Shown here: positions 50,989 to 59,256 of the stretch, one piece after another
Position numbering within the stretch: the stretch's first letter is position 1
Layout of the letters: every line of letters begins with the position of its first letter
NCBI RefSeq assembly: GCF_008973665.1
Contig: NZ_WACP01000006.1
Span: forward strand, 1 to 64,000
DNA from: Paenibacillus tengchongensis
GTDB lineage: Bacteria > Bacillota > Bacilli > Paenibacillales > Paenibacillaceae
Direction of reading: 5' to 3'
DNA length: 64,000 bases
Translations under genes and position numbers: made by a program
The notes under the pieces: generated by a model
What the model was told of the DNA's origin: nothing
What the model saw: only the letters and a program-made list of their open reading frames with translations
Database searches by the model: none

Positions 50989-51744
50989 ATGTCATCATTA
51001 TTCAGTTTGGCAGGCAAAACAGCAATTGTAACCGGAGCCGCTCAAGGTCTGGGCCAAGGCATCGCTCTGGCATTCGCCGAAGCAGGCGCAGACGTAGTGT
51101 CCGTATCGCTGAACTCCAGTGAAGAAACCGTTAAGGCAGCAGAAGCCTTCGGCGTAAAAGCCGTAAGCATTGAAGCCGATCTGAGCGATCACAGCAAGCT
51201 GCAGGGTGCGTTCGACGACTCCTTGAAGCTGACCGGCAAAGTGGATATCCTCGTGAACTGCGCAGGCATGATCCGCCGCACACCGGCCAAAGACCACAGC
51301 GAAAAAGACTGGTTCGATGTCATCAACCTCAACCTGAACACCGTGTTCCTGTTGTCGCAAATCGCCGGCCGCCACTTCCTGGAAAGAGGCACGGGCAAAA
51401 TCATCAACATCTGCTCCATGCTCTCCTACCAGGGCGGCATCAACGTTCCCGGCTATACCGCTTCCAAGCACGGCGTTGCCGGCCTGACCAAAGCGTTCGC
51501 CAATGAATGGGCACAGTTTGGCCTGAACGTGAACGCTATCGCACCGGGATATATGGCTACCGAGAACACTGCGCCGATCCGCGCCGACCAAGCGCGTTCC
51601 GATTCAATTCTCGACCGCATTCCGGCCGGACGCTGGGGTACTGCCGATGATGTGAAGGGACCGGCTGTGTTCCTTGCTTCCGCAGCTTCCGATTACCTGA
51701 ACGGCCATATTCTTGCCGTAGACGGCGGATGGCTCGCCCGCTAA
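50989..51744 (+). CDS. kduD: 2-dehydro-3-deoxy-D-gluconate 5-dehydrogenase
   Basis: A 251-aa classical short-chain dehydrogenase. The cofactor motif TGAAQGLGQG lies at 16-25, with NCAGMIRR, the catalytic Ser region (NICSMLSYQGG) and YTASK. The KduD-specific C-terminus has LAVDGGWLAR. It reduces 3-deoxy-D-glycero-2,5-hexodiulosonate to 2-keto-3-deoxygluconate. AAGGAG precedes the ATG. The next enzymes, KdgK and KdgA, are not in the window. The operon ends at a strong terminator. Confidence 0.92.
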   Translation: MSSLFSLAGKTAIVTGAAQGLGQGIALAFAEAGADVVSVSLNSSEETVKAAEAFGVKAVSIEADLSDHSKLQGAFDDSLKLTGKVDILVNCAGMIRRTPAKDHSEKDWFDVINLNLNTVFLLSQIAGRHFLERGTGKIINICSMLSYQGGINVPGYTASKHGVAGLTKAFANEWAQFGLNVNAIAPGYMATENTAPIRADQARSDSILDRIPAGRWGTADDVKGPAVFLASAASDYLNGHILAVDGGWLAR

Positions 51745-51757
51745 TCTGCGTACGGTC

Positions 51758-51811
51758 AACAAAGCTGTACAGAACACCGGTTACCGGTGTATCCGTACGG
51801 CTTTGTTCTTT
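51758..51811 (+). terminator. terminator of the kdu operon
   Basis: AACAAAGCTGTAC (51758-51770) pairs with GTACGGCTTTGTT (51795-51807), with an inner ACACCGG/CCGGTGT stem, followed by CTTTTT. Confidence 0.85.
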
Positions 51812-52354
51812 TTAGAGGGGGAAGCTATCATCTTGACCGAACCTTACAAACTCCTGCGGATGCTCGCGGATATAAGCCGCAATGATTCTCAAGCTCTCCG
51901 CCGCAACCGTTTGAAACCGTACATAAAGGGTTTCTGCGATTCTGCGCAGCTCCGGATCCCGTTCCAGATCACTCAGGCTCGTTTCCTCCCACCCTCTTCC
52001 CCCGCGCAAATTCCAGGCCGCAAAGGTCTGGCGCGTTTCCTCCAGAAACCCGTACATGATGCGGTCCCCAAAAAATTCAAGACCCCGGAGCACTCCGCTC
52101 CAATACCCCGGCTGCTCCTGCATATAACTGATCCAGGCATAAAATTCCGCTGCCGAAGGGCTGCTGTGGTCGTACATCACACGGAACATGCAAAGCGCCG
52201 CCCGGCCTTGGCCAAGCTCTGCAACCACCCGGGCCTTGAGCTGCGGAGACTTCCCCCGGATCTGGCCGAATACCGGTTCCATACAGGCACGCCCGAGGGC
52301 TTCATCACTTAATGATTGGAAGGTTTCCTTATCCATTACTGCAAGAGGCTGCAT
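51812..52354 (-). CDS. conserved-looking hypothetical protein, 180 aa, helical
   Basis: Not recognised. The protein is probably soluble and mostly helical, with a conspicuous aromatic segment (FYAWISYMQEQPGYWSGVLRGLEFFG, about residues 70-95) and a C-terminal helix ending FVRFGQDDSFPL. A GGGAGG site precedes ATG 52354, and codon use looks like that of its neighbours, supporting a real gene. It is divergent from the Nudix gene. No catalytic motif can be assigned. Confidence 0.6.
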   Translation of the reverse strand: MQPLAVMDKETFQSLSDEALGRACMEPVFGQIRGKSPQLKARVVAELGQGRAALCMFRVMYDHSSPSAAEFYAWISYMQEQPGYWSGVLRGLEFFGDRIMYGFLEETRQTFAAWNLRGGRGWEETSLSDLERDPELRRIAETLYVRFQTVAAESLRIIAAYIREHPQEFVRFGQDDSFPL

Positions 52355-52461
52355 TCTTTCCCTCCCCGCCTATTGCCTTATTTGTACACCATTGTGGTAA
52401 TCTAATGTAGATATGATTTTCAACAGATTGACTAAACCAACGATTAGGAAAGGAGTTCCGC

Positions 52462-53082
52462 ATGAACGACGAGCTGCTCACAACATTTGATGAACTTGGC
52501 AACATTACCGGAGCCGCACCCCGCTCTGAGGTTCACCGGCTGGGCCTGTGGCATGAGACCTTCCACTGCTGGTTCGTCGGCCGGGAGCAGCAGGAGCTGA
52601 CCGTGTATCTTCAGCTGCGGAGCACGGAGAAACGGGATTACGCCGGCTTGCTGGATATTACCGCCGCCGGGCATCTGCTGGCCCACGAGACCCCGGAGGA
52701 CGGCATCCGCGAAATCCGGGAGGAGCTCGGGATTACGGTAAGCTTTGATGAACTGGTTCCGCTCGGCATCGTGCCGTATACCATGGAATCGGCAGGCTTC
52801 TCCGACAAAGAGCGGGCGAACGTCTATCTCTTCAGTAACTCTTACTCTCTCGAAGCCTTTCATCTGCAGGAAGAAGAAGTGGCCGGCATTGTCACGGCCA
52901 GCTTCGCCGACTTCCGCAGGCTCTGGCAGGGCGAAGCCGCTGCCATCCGCATCCGCGGCTTCCGGATGAGTGCAGGACTCCGCACAGAAATTGACGAGAT
53001 GGCGGAAATCGGCCAGTTCGTGCCGCATGAGGCAGCATATTATTCAAAGGTTATCGAAGGTATTGCGGCTGCATTTGCTTAA
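52462..53082 (+). CDS. Nudix hydrolase, IPP-isomerase-like branch
   Basis: A 206-aa Nudix protein. The N-terminal part (FDELGNITGAAPRSEVHRLGLWHETFHCWFV) is the layout of the isopentenyl-diphosphate isomerase-like/YfcD Nudix branch. The Nudix box begins GHLLAHE and ends REIREELGI but is 22 residues, one fewer than GX5EX7REUXEEXGU; the catalytic REUXEE glutamates are present. The substrate is unknown, probably a nucleoside-diphosphate compound. AAAGGAG precedes the ATG, and it lies 36 nt before the MFS gene, likely in the same transcript. Confidence 0.82.
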   Translation: MNDELLTTFDELGNITGAAPRSEVHRLGLWHETFHCWFVGREQQELTVYLQLRSTEKRDYAGLLDITAAGHLLAHETPEDGIREIREELGITVSFDELVPLGIVPYTMESAGFSDKERANVYLFSNSYSLEAFHLQEEEVAGIVTASFADFRRLWQGEAAAIRIRGFRMSAGLRTEIDEMAEIGQFVPHEAAYYSKVIEGIAAAFA

Positions 53083-53118
53083 TTATACCAATTAATTTAT
53101 TCCTATGGAGACTTCACC

Positions 53119-54387
53119 ATGAATTCACCCAAGCTTGGCAAAGCTTTCTATTATTTATGGGGCACACAAACCGCTGCCAATGCAGCCGATGTGCTGTACA
53201 TCATGGCTCTGACCGTGCTGGTGCTGGACCACACCGGCAGCCTGATTTCCGCCACGCTGGTCCCGCTGTTCCGCTCGCTCTCGCAGATGCTCAGCGGTTT
53301 ATTGGCGCCGCTGCTGATCTACCGCTACCGGCTGCCCCGGCTACTGCTGCTGTCGCAGGCCGGCCAGTTTCTCTTTTTTACCGTGATGTCCGTCTATCTC
53401 GGTATCCAAGGAACAGGCGCCTCTCTGCTCGTCGTATTCCCGCTGATCTTCGCGATGTCCTTTCTGGACGGCTGGACGGTTCCCGCCCGCAATGCACTCG
53501 TTCCGCGGCTGTCCGGTACCCGGGAAGGGTTGCTCAAGGCCAACGGCCTGCTCTCCGTGAGCGACCAGGTCGTGCAGTTCGCCGGCTGGGGACTGAGCGG
53601 CCTGGTCATTGCCTGGATCGGGACCGGTCCCACGCTGCTCGTCACCGCCGTTATCTATGGCCTGGCTGCCCTGCTTACCCTGCAGGTGCGGGAACCTGCG
53701 GACGGTCGGGACGGCACTAGGGTTGCCGCCCGGGAGAATGCTGCAGAGCCAGGGGAAGCCGCTGCGCCCCGTCTGGCTCTGCTGACCGAAGGCTGGCGGA
53801 TCATCTGGCATACCGGCAGCCTGCGGGCGCTGACCGCCATCGACGCCATCGACATGCTCGGCGGCTCCGTCTGGGTCGGAGCGTTTATGCTCGCTTTTGT
53901 ACAGCAGGCGCTGGGCCAAGGCGAGGAATGGTGGGGATTTATCAATGCGGTTTATTTTGCCGGTACCGTCGGCGGCGGACTGCTGGTCATCGCCATGGTC
54001 CGCCGGATCGGCAACCGCCTGCTGCCCTTCATGCTTGCCGGCATGGCCGGCTACGGGATTCTGACCTTTCTGTATGCGGTCAATACCGTTCCTTATACCG
54101 CCCTGGTACTGGTCCTGATCATGGGCCCATTCGCCGAGCTCAGCGCGGTCACCCGGCGGACGCTGGTGCAGCGCAGCGTGAGCAGCGGGCAGTTGCCGAA
54201 GGTGCTGTCCGCACAGGCGGCGCTGATGCATTTATTCTTCTGCATCTCGCTGCTGGGCATGGCCTGGGTAGCGGAGACGTTCGGCATCGTCAAGCTCTAT
54301 CTGTTTGCGGCGGTACTGACCTGCTCTGCCGTTCTGATCGGAATGCTCTATGCCCGGTCCCTTCGGCAGGCAGAGCGCAGCGCATAA
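53119..54387 (+). CDS. MFS efflux-type transporter
   Basis: A 422-aa membrane protein with about 12 hydrophobic segments. It has a cytoplasmic Arg/Glu/Ala-rich loop near 195-215 and a FVQQALGQGEEWWGFINAVYFAGTVGG segment at the start of the second half, as in enterobactin-exporter/MDR-like MFS proteins. GGAG precedes the ATG. It follows the Nudix gene by 36 nt. The substrate is not predictable. Confidence 0.8.
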   Translation: MNSPKLGKAFYYLWGTQTAANAADVLYIMALTVLVLDHTGSLISATLVPLFRSLSQMLSGLLAPLLIYRYRLPRLLLLSQAGQFLFFTVMSVYLGIQGTGASLLVVFPLIFAMSFLDGWTVPARNALVPRLSGTREGLLKANGLLSVSDQVVQFAGWGLSGLVIAWIGTGPTLLVTAVIYGLAALLTLQVREPADGRDGTRVAARENAAEPGEAAAPRLALLTEGWRIIWHTGSLRALTAIDAIDMLGGSVWVGAFMLAFVQQALGQGEEWWGFINAVYFAGTVGGGLLVIAMVRRIGNRLLPFMLAGMAGYGILTFLYAVNTVPYTALVLVLIMGPFAELSAVTRRTLVQRSVSSGQLPKVLSAQAALMHLFFCISLLGMAWVAETFGIVKLYLFAAVLTCSAVLIGMLYARSLRQAERSA

Positions 54388-54424
54388 TTTTTATACGGCT
54401 ATTCCGCTTTGTATACCTACAATA

Positions 54425-54502
54425 AAAGGCAGAACCCCGGCTGAACAGCTCCGGGCTTGAAGACAATCAAGCGCGGGCTATTCAGAAGCAGGTTCTGCCT
54501 TT
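54425..54502. repeat. long-range 12-bp inverted repeat enclosing smaller hairpins
   Basis: AAAGGCAGAACC (54425-54436) is perfectly complementary to GGTTCTGCCTTT (54491-54502), 54 nt apart. Inside are CCCGG/CCGGG and CTTGA/TCAAG stems, giving a branched RNA on either strand. A/T runs flank it, so it probably acts as terminator between the convergent MFS and GH42 genes; a small repeat element is an alternative. Confidence 0.55.
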
Positions 54503-54571
54503 ATTCAGTTACAGCTCAAGTAAATCTTTGAAATGCTTGCCGGGAGCTTACAGGCTCAAATTATATGACTG

Positions 54572-56650
54572 TTAAACCCCTGCCGCCTTGCGTTTCAATA
54601 TAGCCAGCCCGTTCACCGGCAGCTGCAGTTCGGCCGGAGCGGCTTCACCGGTCTCCATATCCGTATACTCCCGTCCATCAAGCGCAACCGTCTGAACACT
54701 GCCGCTGAAGTTCTGCACGAACACATAATCATGCTCGCCGTCGGTGCGGCGCTGTGCGGTTACTCCCGCCGGCAGCTCACTGTCCAGGACACGGGCAATA
54801 CCTGCTTCGCTTGCAATGGCAGCATACAGGTCCACATAGAACGCCGGATCTTTCACCCGCGTCGCCAGGTGATACGCCTTGCCTGCACCCAGCTTATTCA
54901 CGGTCAATGCCGGACGGCCGGCATAGAAGTCGCTGCGGTAATGTCCCAACGCCTCTGCGCCCTCCAGATGAATCAGCTCTGCTATTTCATGCGCATCATA
55001 CTCTCCGTCCAGCTTGAGGGCATTGCCGCTCTCCATGACCAGGCCGTTCAGATCACGGCTGTGCAGTCCTTCCGTCTCCTCGGCCCAGATGCCCAGCGTC
55101 TTCCGCAGCGGGCCGGGGAAGCCGCCGAGATGGCACAGGTCGGTCTCATTGACGACGCCGGACCAGTAGGTAGCCAGGAAATTGCCGCCCTCTTCAACAT
55201 ACTTCTCAATCCGTGCGCCATTCGCCTCGCTGATCAAGTACAGCATCGGGGCAATGACCAATGAATAGGAAGACAGCTCGTCATCCGAACCGATGATATC
55301 CACGGGAATCCCCAGCTCCCACAGGGCACGGTAATGCTGAAGAACAGTCTCCTCGTATTTCAGCCCGGAATTGCGGATACCCTGGGCATCCTTAATGGCC
55401 CAGCGGTTGTCCCAGTCGAACAGAATTGCCGTCTTAGCCGGCGCCGTAGTGCCTACCAGTTCTGTCAGGTCCGCCAGCGCCTTGCCGACCTCGGCGACAT
55501 CGCGGAAGACGCGGGTATCGCCATGGCCGCTGTGATCCACCACGGCACCGTGGAACTTCTCGCTGGAGCCACGGCTCTTGCGCCACTGGAAGTACTGCAC
55601 GGAATCCGAGCCATGGGCCACAGCCTGCAGGGAAGACAGCTTATGCATTCCCGGCCGCTTCAGCTTGCTGACCGACTGCCAGTTGGTCAGCGATGGCGTG
55701 CTCTCCATCAGCAGGAACGGCTTGTGCTTGAGGCTGCGGAACAAATCATGCTGCATCCCTACCCAGGCAGCTAACCGTGCATCGTCGTTGTCTTCCGTAT
55801 AATGCCAGTCGGGGTAAGCGTCCCATGAAACAACATCGAGAATCCGGGCAAGGTTGCGGTAGTCGACGCCGTCGATATTGTGCATATTCGTCGTGACCGG
55901 CAATTCCGGGTTGTAGGAACGCACGGATTCGATTTCATGACGGCAGAAATCGATCGTCCGCTCGCTGACGAAGCGGCGCCAGTCCAGGTTCAGGCCGTGC
56001 ACCTGCGTCTCGCCGTGCGGAGCCGGGGATTCGATCTGCTCCCACGAAGTATAGGTGTGGCTCCAGAACGTAGTCCACCATGCATGGTTCACCTGGTCCA
56101 GGCTGCCTTCGTATTTCACCTTCAGCCACGCTCTAAATTCATTCTGGCAAAGGTCACAGTGGCATTCGCCGCCGAATTCATTGGAAATGTGCCAGCCGAT
56201 CACCGCCGGGTGATGCGCATACCGCTCTGCAAGCTTTCCGTTCAGAAGTGCTGTTTTTTCGCGGTAAACCGGTGAAGTGTAACAATGATTATGCCGGACC
56301 CCGTGCAGATTGCGCACGCGGTTGCGCTCTATCCGCAGCACCTCGGGATACTTCTGCGACATCCAGGCCGGACGCGCACCGCTCGGCGTAGCCAGAAAGG
56401 CATAAATACCGTTCGCGGCAAACGAATCCAGCAGCTGGTCCATCCACTCAAATGTAAATACGCCTTCTTCCGGCTCCAGCGACACCCAGGAAAAAATACC
56501 GACGGACATCACATTGCAGCCCGCCTCTTTCATCAGGCGGATATCCTCGCGGAGAATCTCGGGATAACGCAGCCATTGCTCGGGATTATAATCGGCCCCA
56601 TGCAGCATTACAGGTGCTTTGCTGCTGACCGGAGGTAATTTCATCGTCAT
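54572..56650 (-). CDS. GH42 beta-galactosidase
   Basis: A 692-aa cytosolic enzyme. The acid/base is E158 in WHISNEFGG and the nucleophile E316 in PFLLMESTPS. C123, C163, C165 and C168 match the four-Cys zinc site of GH42. The order catalytic barrel, trimerisation domain and C-terminal beta domain is as usual, and length is typical. Natural substrates are probably galacto-oligosaccharides or arabinogalactan fragments rather than lactose. It is divergent from an AraC regulator. The start at 56650 is likely; an ATG two codons on is also possible. Confidence 0.93.
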   Translation of the reverse strand: MTMKLPPVSSKAPVMLHGADYNPEQWLRYPEILREDIRLMKEAGCNVMSVGIFSWVSLEPEEGVFTFEWMDQLLDSFAANGIYAFLATPSGARPAWMSQKYPEVLRIERNRVRNLHGVRHNHCYTSPVYREKTALLNGKLAERYAHHPAVIGWHISNEFGGECHCDLCQNEFRAWLKVKYEGSLDQVNHAWWTTFWSHTYTSWEQIESPAPHGETQVHGLNLDWRRFVSERTIDFCRHEIESVRSYNPELPVTTNMHNIDGVDYRNLARILDVVSWDAYPDWHYTEDNDDARLAAWVGMQHDLFRSLKHKPFLLMESTPSLTNWQSVSKLKRPGMHKLSSLQAVAHGSDSVQYFQWRKSRGSSEKFHGAVVDHSGHGDTRVFRDVAEVGKALADLTELVGTTAPAKTAILFDWDNRWAIKDAQGIRNSGLKYEETVLQHYRALWELGIPVDIIGSDDELSSYSLVIAPMLYLISEANGARIEKYVEEGGNFLATYWSGVVNETDLCHLGGFPGPLRKTLGIWAEETEGLHSRDLNGLVMESGNALKLDGEYDAHEIAELIHLEGAEALGHYRSDFYAGRPALTVNKLGAGKAYHLATRVKDPAFYVDLYAAIASEAGIARVLDSELPAGVTAQRRTDGEHDYVFVQNFSGSVQTVALDGREYTDMETGEAAPAELQLPVNGLAILKRKAAGV

Positions 56651-56838
56651 TGTTCATCTTCATCCTTTCGTACTCTAGTCTGTGCAGGGTGGTACATTTC
56701 TCTGATTTCTTCCAGACAAAAGAACCAGCCTTTACAGAATCGATTGTTCATACTATATATAATATAGGATAAACGATTACACCCTGTAGGATTAATCTCG
56801 CGATTCCATAGTACAAAATGAAGATGAGGTGAACATCG

Positions 56839-57687
56839 ATGCTGCCTTTTTCGCTGGTGGAACTGCCGCGCGGTTCCGGAGCATTTCCTCTGTACCCCTA
56901 CTCTGCCGGGCGCCACATCCAGTATCATCATGTCCGTCCGGGCGGTTTTCCCGTGCATCAGGTGTTTCTGATCCACAGCGGACAGGGCCTGTTCCGCGAT
57001 CTTGCGGACGGAAGCGAAACCGTGCTGGGCCCGGGAATGGTCTTTGCCTTTCCTCCCGACCGCGGCCATGAGTATTATCCGTTGTCGCATGAGCCGTGGC
57101 GGGTCGGCTTCATCGGCATCTATGGCCCGGAGGCTTCGCCGGTGCTGCATACGCTCGGGCTGCTGCCCTCCTCGCCTTCTCTGCCCGCCGATTTCAAGGA
57201 TTGCTGGGAGGCCATCGGCGACATCTGGCATAAGGCGAACGGCCACAATACCGGACAGTCCGAACTGTCCGCCATCCTCTACCGGCTGCTGCTGTTGCTG
57301 CGCCCCGCGGAGCAGACCGCCGGCGCCCCCGAGCGCCCGGAGGCCGGAACGGTCCGCAACGAAGCGCTGCAGCAAGCCGTCAGCCTGATCAATACCCATT
57401 ATACCGAACCGCTGCTTGTAGCCAATCTGGCCGCCGCTGTCGGCTATTCCGTGCAGCATTTCCAGCGTTTGTTCCTTCAGGAATTCGGGGTCACCCCGCA
57501 TAAGTATCTGCAGAATTTGCGGTTAACCCGGGCGCTGCAGCTGATGGAGGAGAACCCGGAGCTGCCCATCCAGGAAATTGCCCTTAATCTGGGCATGGAG
57601 AGCAGTTACTTTATCCGGCTATTCCGTAAGACTTATGGATGCACGCCGGGAGAAATGCGCAGTAACATGACAAAAGGTGAGCGCTGA
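56839..57687 (+). CDS. AraC-family regulator divergent from the GH42 gene
   Basis: A 282-aa protein. The N-terminal AraC-type cupin sensor (FPVHQVFLIHSGQGLFRDL, VFAFPPDRGHEYYP) is followed by the C-terminal double HTH (VANLAAAVGYSVQHFQRLFLQEFG, IALNLGMESSYFIRLFRKTYGCTPGEMR). GAGGTG lies before the ATG. Its place 188 bp from the GH42 start, in opposite direction, suggests sugar-responsive control of that gene. An imperfect inverted repeat around ATCGATTGTT and AAACGAT (about 56740-56780) in the shared region is a possible target. Confidence 0.85.
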   Translation: MLPFSLVELPRGSGAFPLYPYSAGRHIQYHHVRPGGFPVHQVFLIHSGQGLFRDLADGSETVLGPGMVFAFPPDRGHEYYPLSHEPWRVGFIGIYGPEASPVLHTLGLLPSSPSLPADFKDCWEAIGDIWHKANGHNTGQSELSAILYRLLLLLRPAEQTAGAPERPEAGTVRNEALQQAVSLINTHYTEPLLVANLAAAVGYSVQHFQRLFLQEFGVTPHKYLQNLRLTRALQLMEENPELPIQEIALNLGMESSYFIRLFRKTYGCTPGEMRSNMTKGER

Positions 57688-57691
57688 GCAG

Positions 57692-57727
57692 CAATAAGCC
57701 GCCTCCGTAATCGGAGACGGCTTATTG
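57692..57727. terminator. bidirectional terminator
   Basis: CAATAAGCCG (57692-57701) pairs with CGGCTTATTG (57718-57727), and CTCCG/CGGAG extends the stem around a TAAT loop. It separates the AraC gene from the PPTase gene. Confidence 0.85.
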
Positions 57728-57788
57728 TCCTGCCTGCAAGCGGATATATATCTTAGGCTCTCTTAAACTTTCATTGCCCTGCTGCAGG

Positions 57789-58463
57789 TTAATTGATTTT
57801 CTGCAGTATATGATCCAGCGACAGCCGGATGACCTCCTGCGGAAACTCCGTATGGCCTGCGCATACGGACAGCTTATATCGCGGGTCCACCTCATACTGC
57901 CGGAAGAAGCACCGTCCGTTCTCATCATAATAGCCCTTTCCGTTCCTACTCACCGTAAACGAGTCCAGTCCTCCGGAAAGTCCCTGGCCCGTCTGCTTCA
58001 AGTAACTCTCCTTAAGCGTCCACAGCTCATAGAATACAGCCACTTGCCTATCGGCCGGCTCAGAGAGCAATAGCTGATATTCTTCCACCGAAAAAAACCG
58101 CTCGGCAATGCCGAACTCAATCGGTTTCATCTCCTCCACATCAATGCCGATCGGACTGCAGTCGATAGCGCAGACTACCCATTCACCCGAATGGGAAATA
58201 TTGAAATGCATTCCCTCGTATAGCAATACCGGCTTCCCTGTATTGCTTTCCTTGGCGATCCGCACTTCACTTGGACGGCAGCCCAAATAAGACCCGGCCA
58301 GGCTGCGGATCAAGCATTCGCCGGTGAATGAACGCAGACGGTCGCTCCACCTTATGAACCTGCTGATGGTCTCCCGGCGCTCCAGGGGGAGAAGCCCCAG
58401 CCATTGCTCCAGCGCAAATTCATTGTCCAGCTGCTCCGCCAGGTTGACGCCATAAATCTTCAT
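57789..58463 (-). CDS. Sfp-type 4'-phosphopantetheinyl transferase
   Basis: A 224-aa enzyme that moves phosphopantetheine from CoA to carrier proteins. The Mg-binding D108 and E110 in GIDVE and E152 in WTLKESYLK are present, as is the FNISHSGEW segment. Length equals that of B. subtilis Sfp. ATG 58463 with AAAGGAG is preferred over 58487. No NRPS/PKS or carrier protein is encoded nearby. The only possible client type in the window is whatever carrier serves the ketosynthase at 20167-21357. Confidence 0.9.
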   Translation of the reverse strand: MKIYGVNLAEQLDNEFALEQWLGLLPLERRETISRFIRWSDRLRSFTGECLIRSLAGSYLGCRPSEVRIAKESNTGKPVLLYEGMHFNISHSGEWVVCAIDCSPIGIDVEEMKPIEFGIAERFFSVEEYQLLLSEPADRQVAVFYELWTLKESYLKQTGQGLSGGLDSFTVSRNGKGYYDENGRCFFRQYEVDPRYKLSVCAGHTEFPQEVIRLSLDHILQKIN

Positions 58464-58633
58464 TCTGTTCTCCTTTGTCTTCAACAAATACCATATTCTA
58501 TGTATATATACTCACCAGGAAATAATATCCACATTAAATAGAGCTGTCAATTACATGTATCGCTGACGCAGCTTCAATACTCTGCCCTAATAGAATAAAA
58601 AGTTAAGCAACTTGCTGAGAGGAGGTGATACTT

Positions 58634-59119
58634 GTGACTTCAACCATAATTTCACGGGCAGGCGCCGATGATGGCAATCAGATATCCGACATCATCAGAT
58701 CATCGTTTCAGCGTCAGGCACAACTGCTTGGCATCAGTGAGAATGAGTTTCCAAATTACGTTGCTTTTGAAAGTGCGGCAAGCGCCAGCTCAAGAATTGC
58801 CGGCACACAAGTTTACCTGATGAAATTGGACGAGCAGCCTTTGGGTACCATCGGCTTATATGCAACCGGAGGTACTGGGTATATTGAGAGGCTGGCTGTA
58901 CTGCCTGCCAGCAGAGGCAGAGGATATGGTGAACAGCTGCTGTATTTTGCCGAAAACGAACTACTTCAGCTGGGCTGCAGCGTTGTTCAGGTCTCGATAG
59001 TCGCCGAATTTACACGCCTTAAAAGCTATTATGAACGCCAGGGATTTCAAGAAACATTACGAAGAAACTATTCATCTCTCCCGTTCGAAGTCCTTTTCTT
59101 AGAGAAGCCTCTCTGCTAA
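58634..59119 (+). CDS. GNAT-family N-acetyltransferase
   Basis: A 161-aa acetyltransferase with motif A LAVLPASRGRGYGEQLLYFAE and motif B YYERQGFQE. GTG 58634 is chosen because AGGAGGTGA lies at ideal spacing; the GTG at 58625 would lie inside that site. The substrate is unknown. It is divergent from the PPTase gene. Confidence 0.85.
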   Translation: MTSTIISRAGADDGNQISDIIRSSFQRQAQLLGISENEFPNYVAFESAASASSRIAGTQVYLMKLDEQPLGTIGLYATGGTGYIERLAVLPASRGRGYGEQLLYFAENELLQLGCSVVQVSIVAEFTRLKSYYERQGFQETLRRNYSSLPFEVLFLEKPLC

Positions 59120-59180
59120 AAAAAGTGCTCGTGCCTCAGTTTCAATCTCCGCTTTGGCCCGGAAATCAGCCGGACATACA

Positions 59181-59206
59181 CAAACACCCGCCGGAGCGGG
59201 TGTTTG
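59181..59206. terminator. bidirectional terminator
   Basis: CAAACACCCGC (59181-59191) and GCGGGTGTTTG (59196-59206) form an 11-bp perfect stem with a CGGA loop between the GNAT gene and the ABC exporter. Confidence 0.85.
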
Positions 59207-59256
59207 CCATGGTTTAAATTATATTCTATACAGTCATATGGAATATATACGACCGT

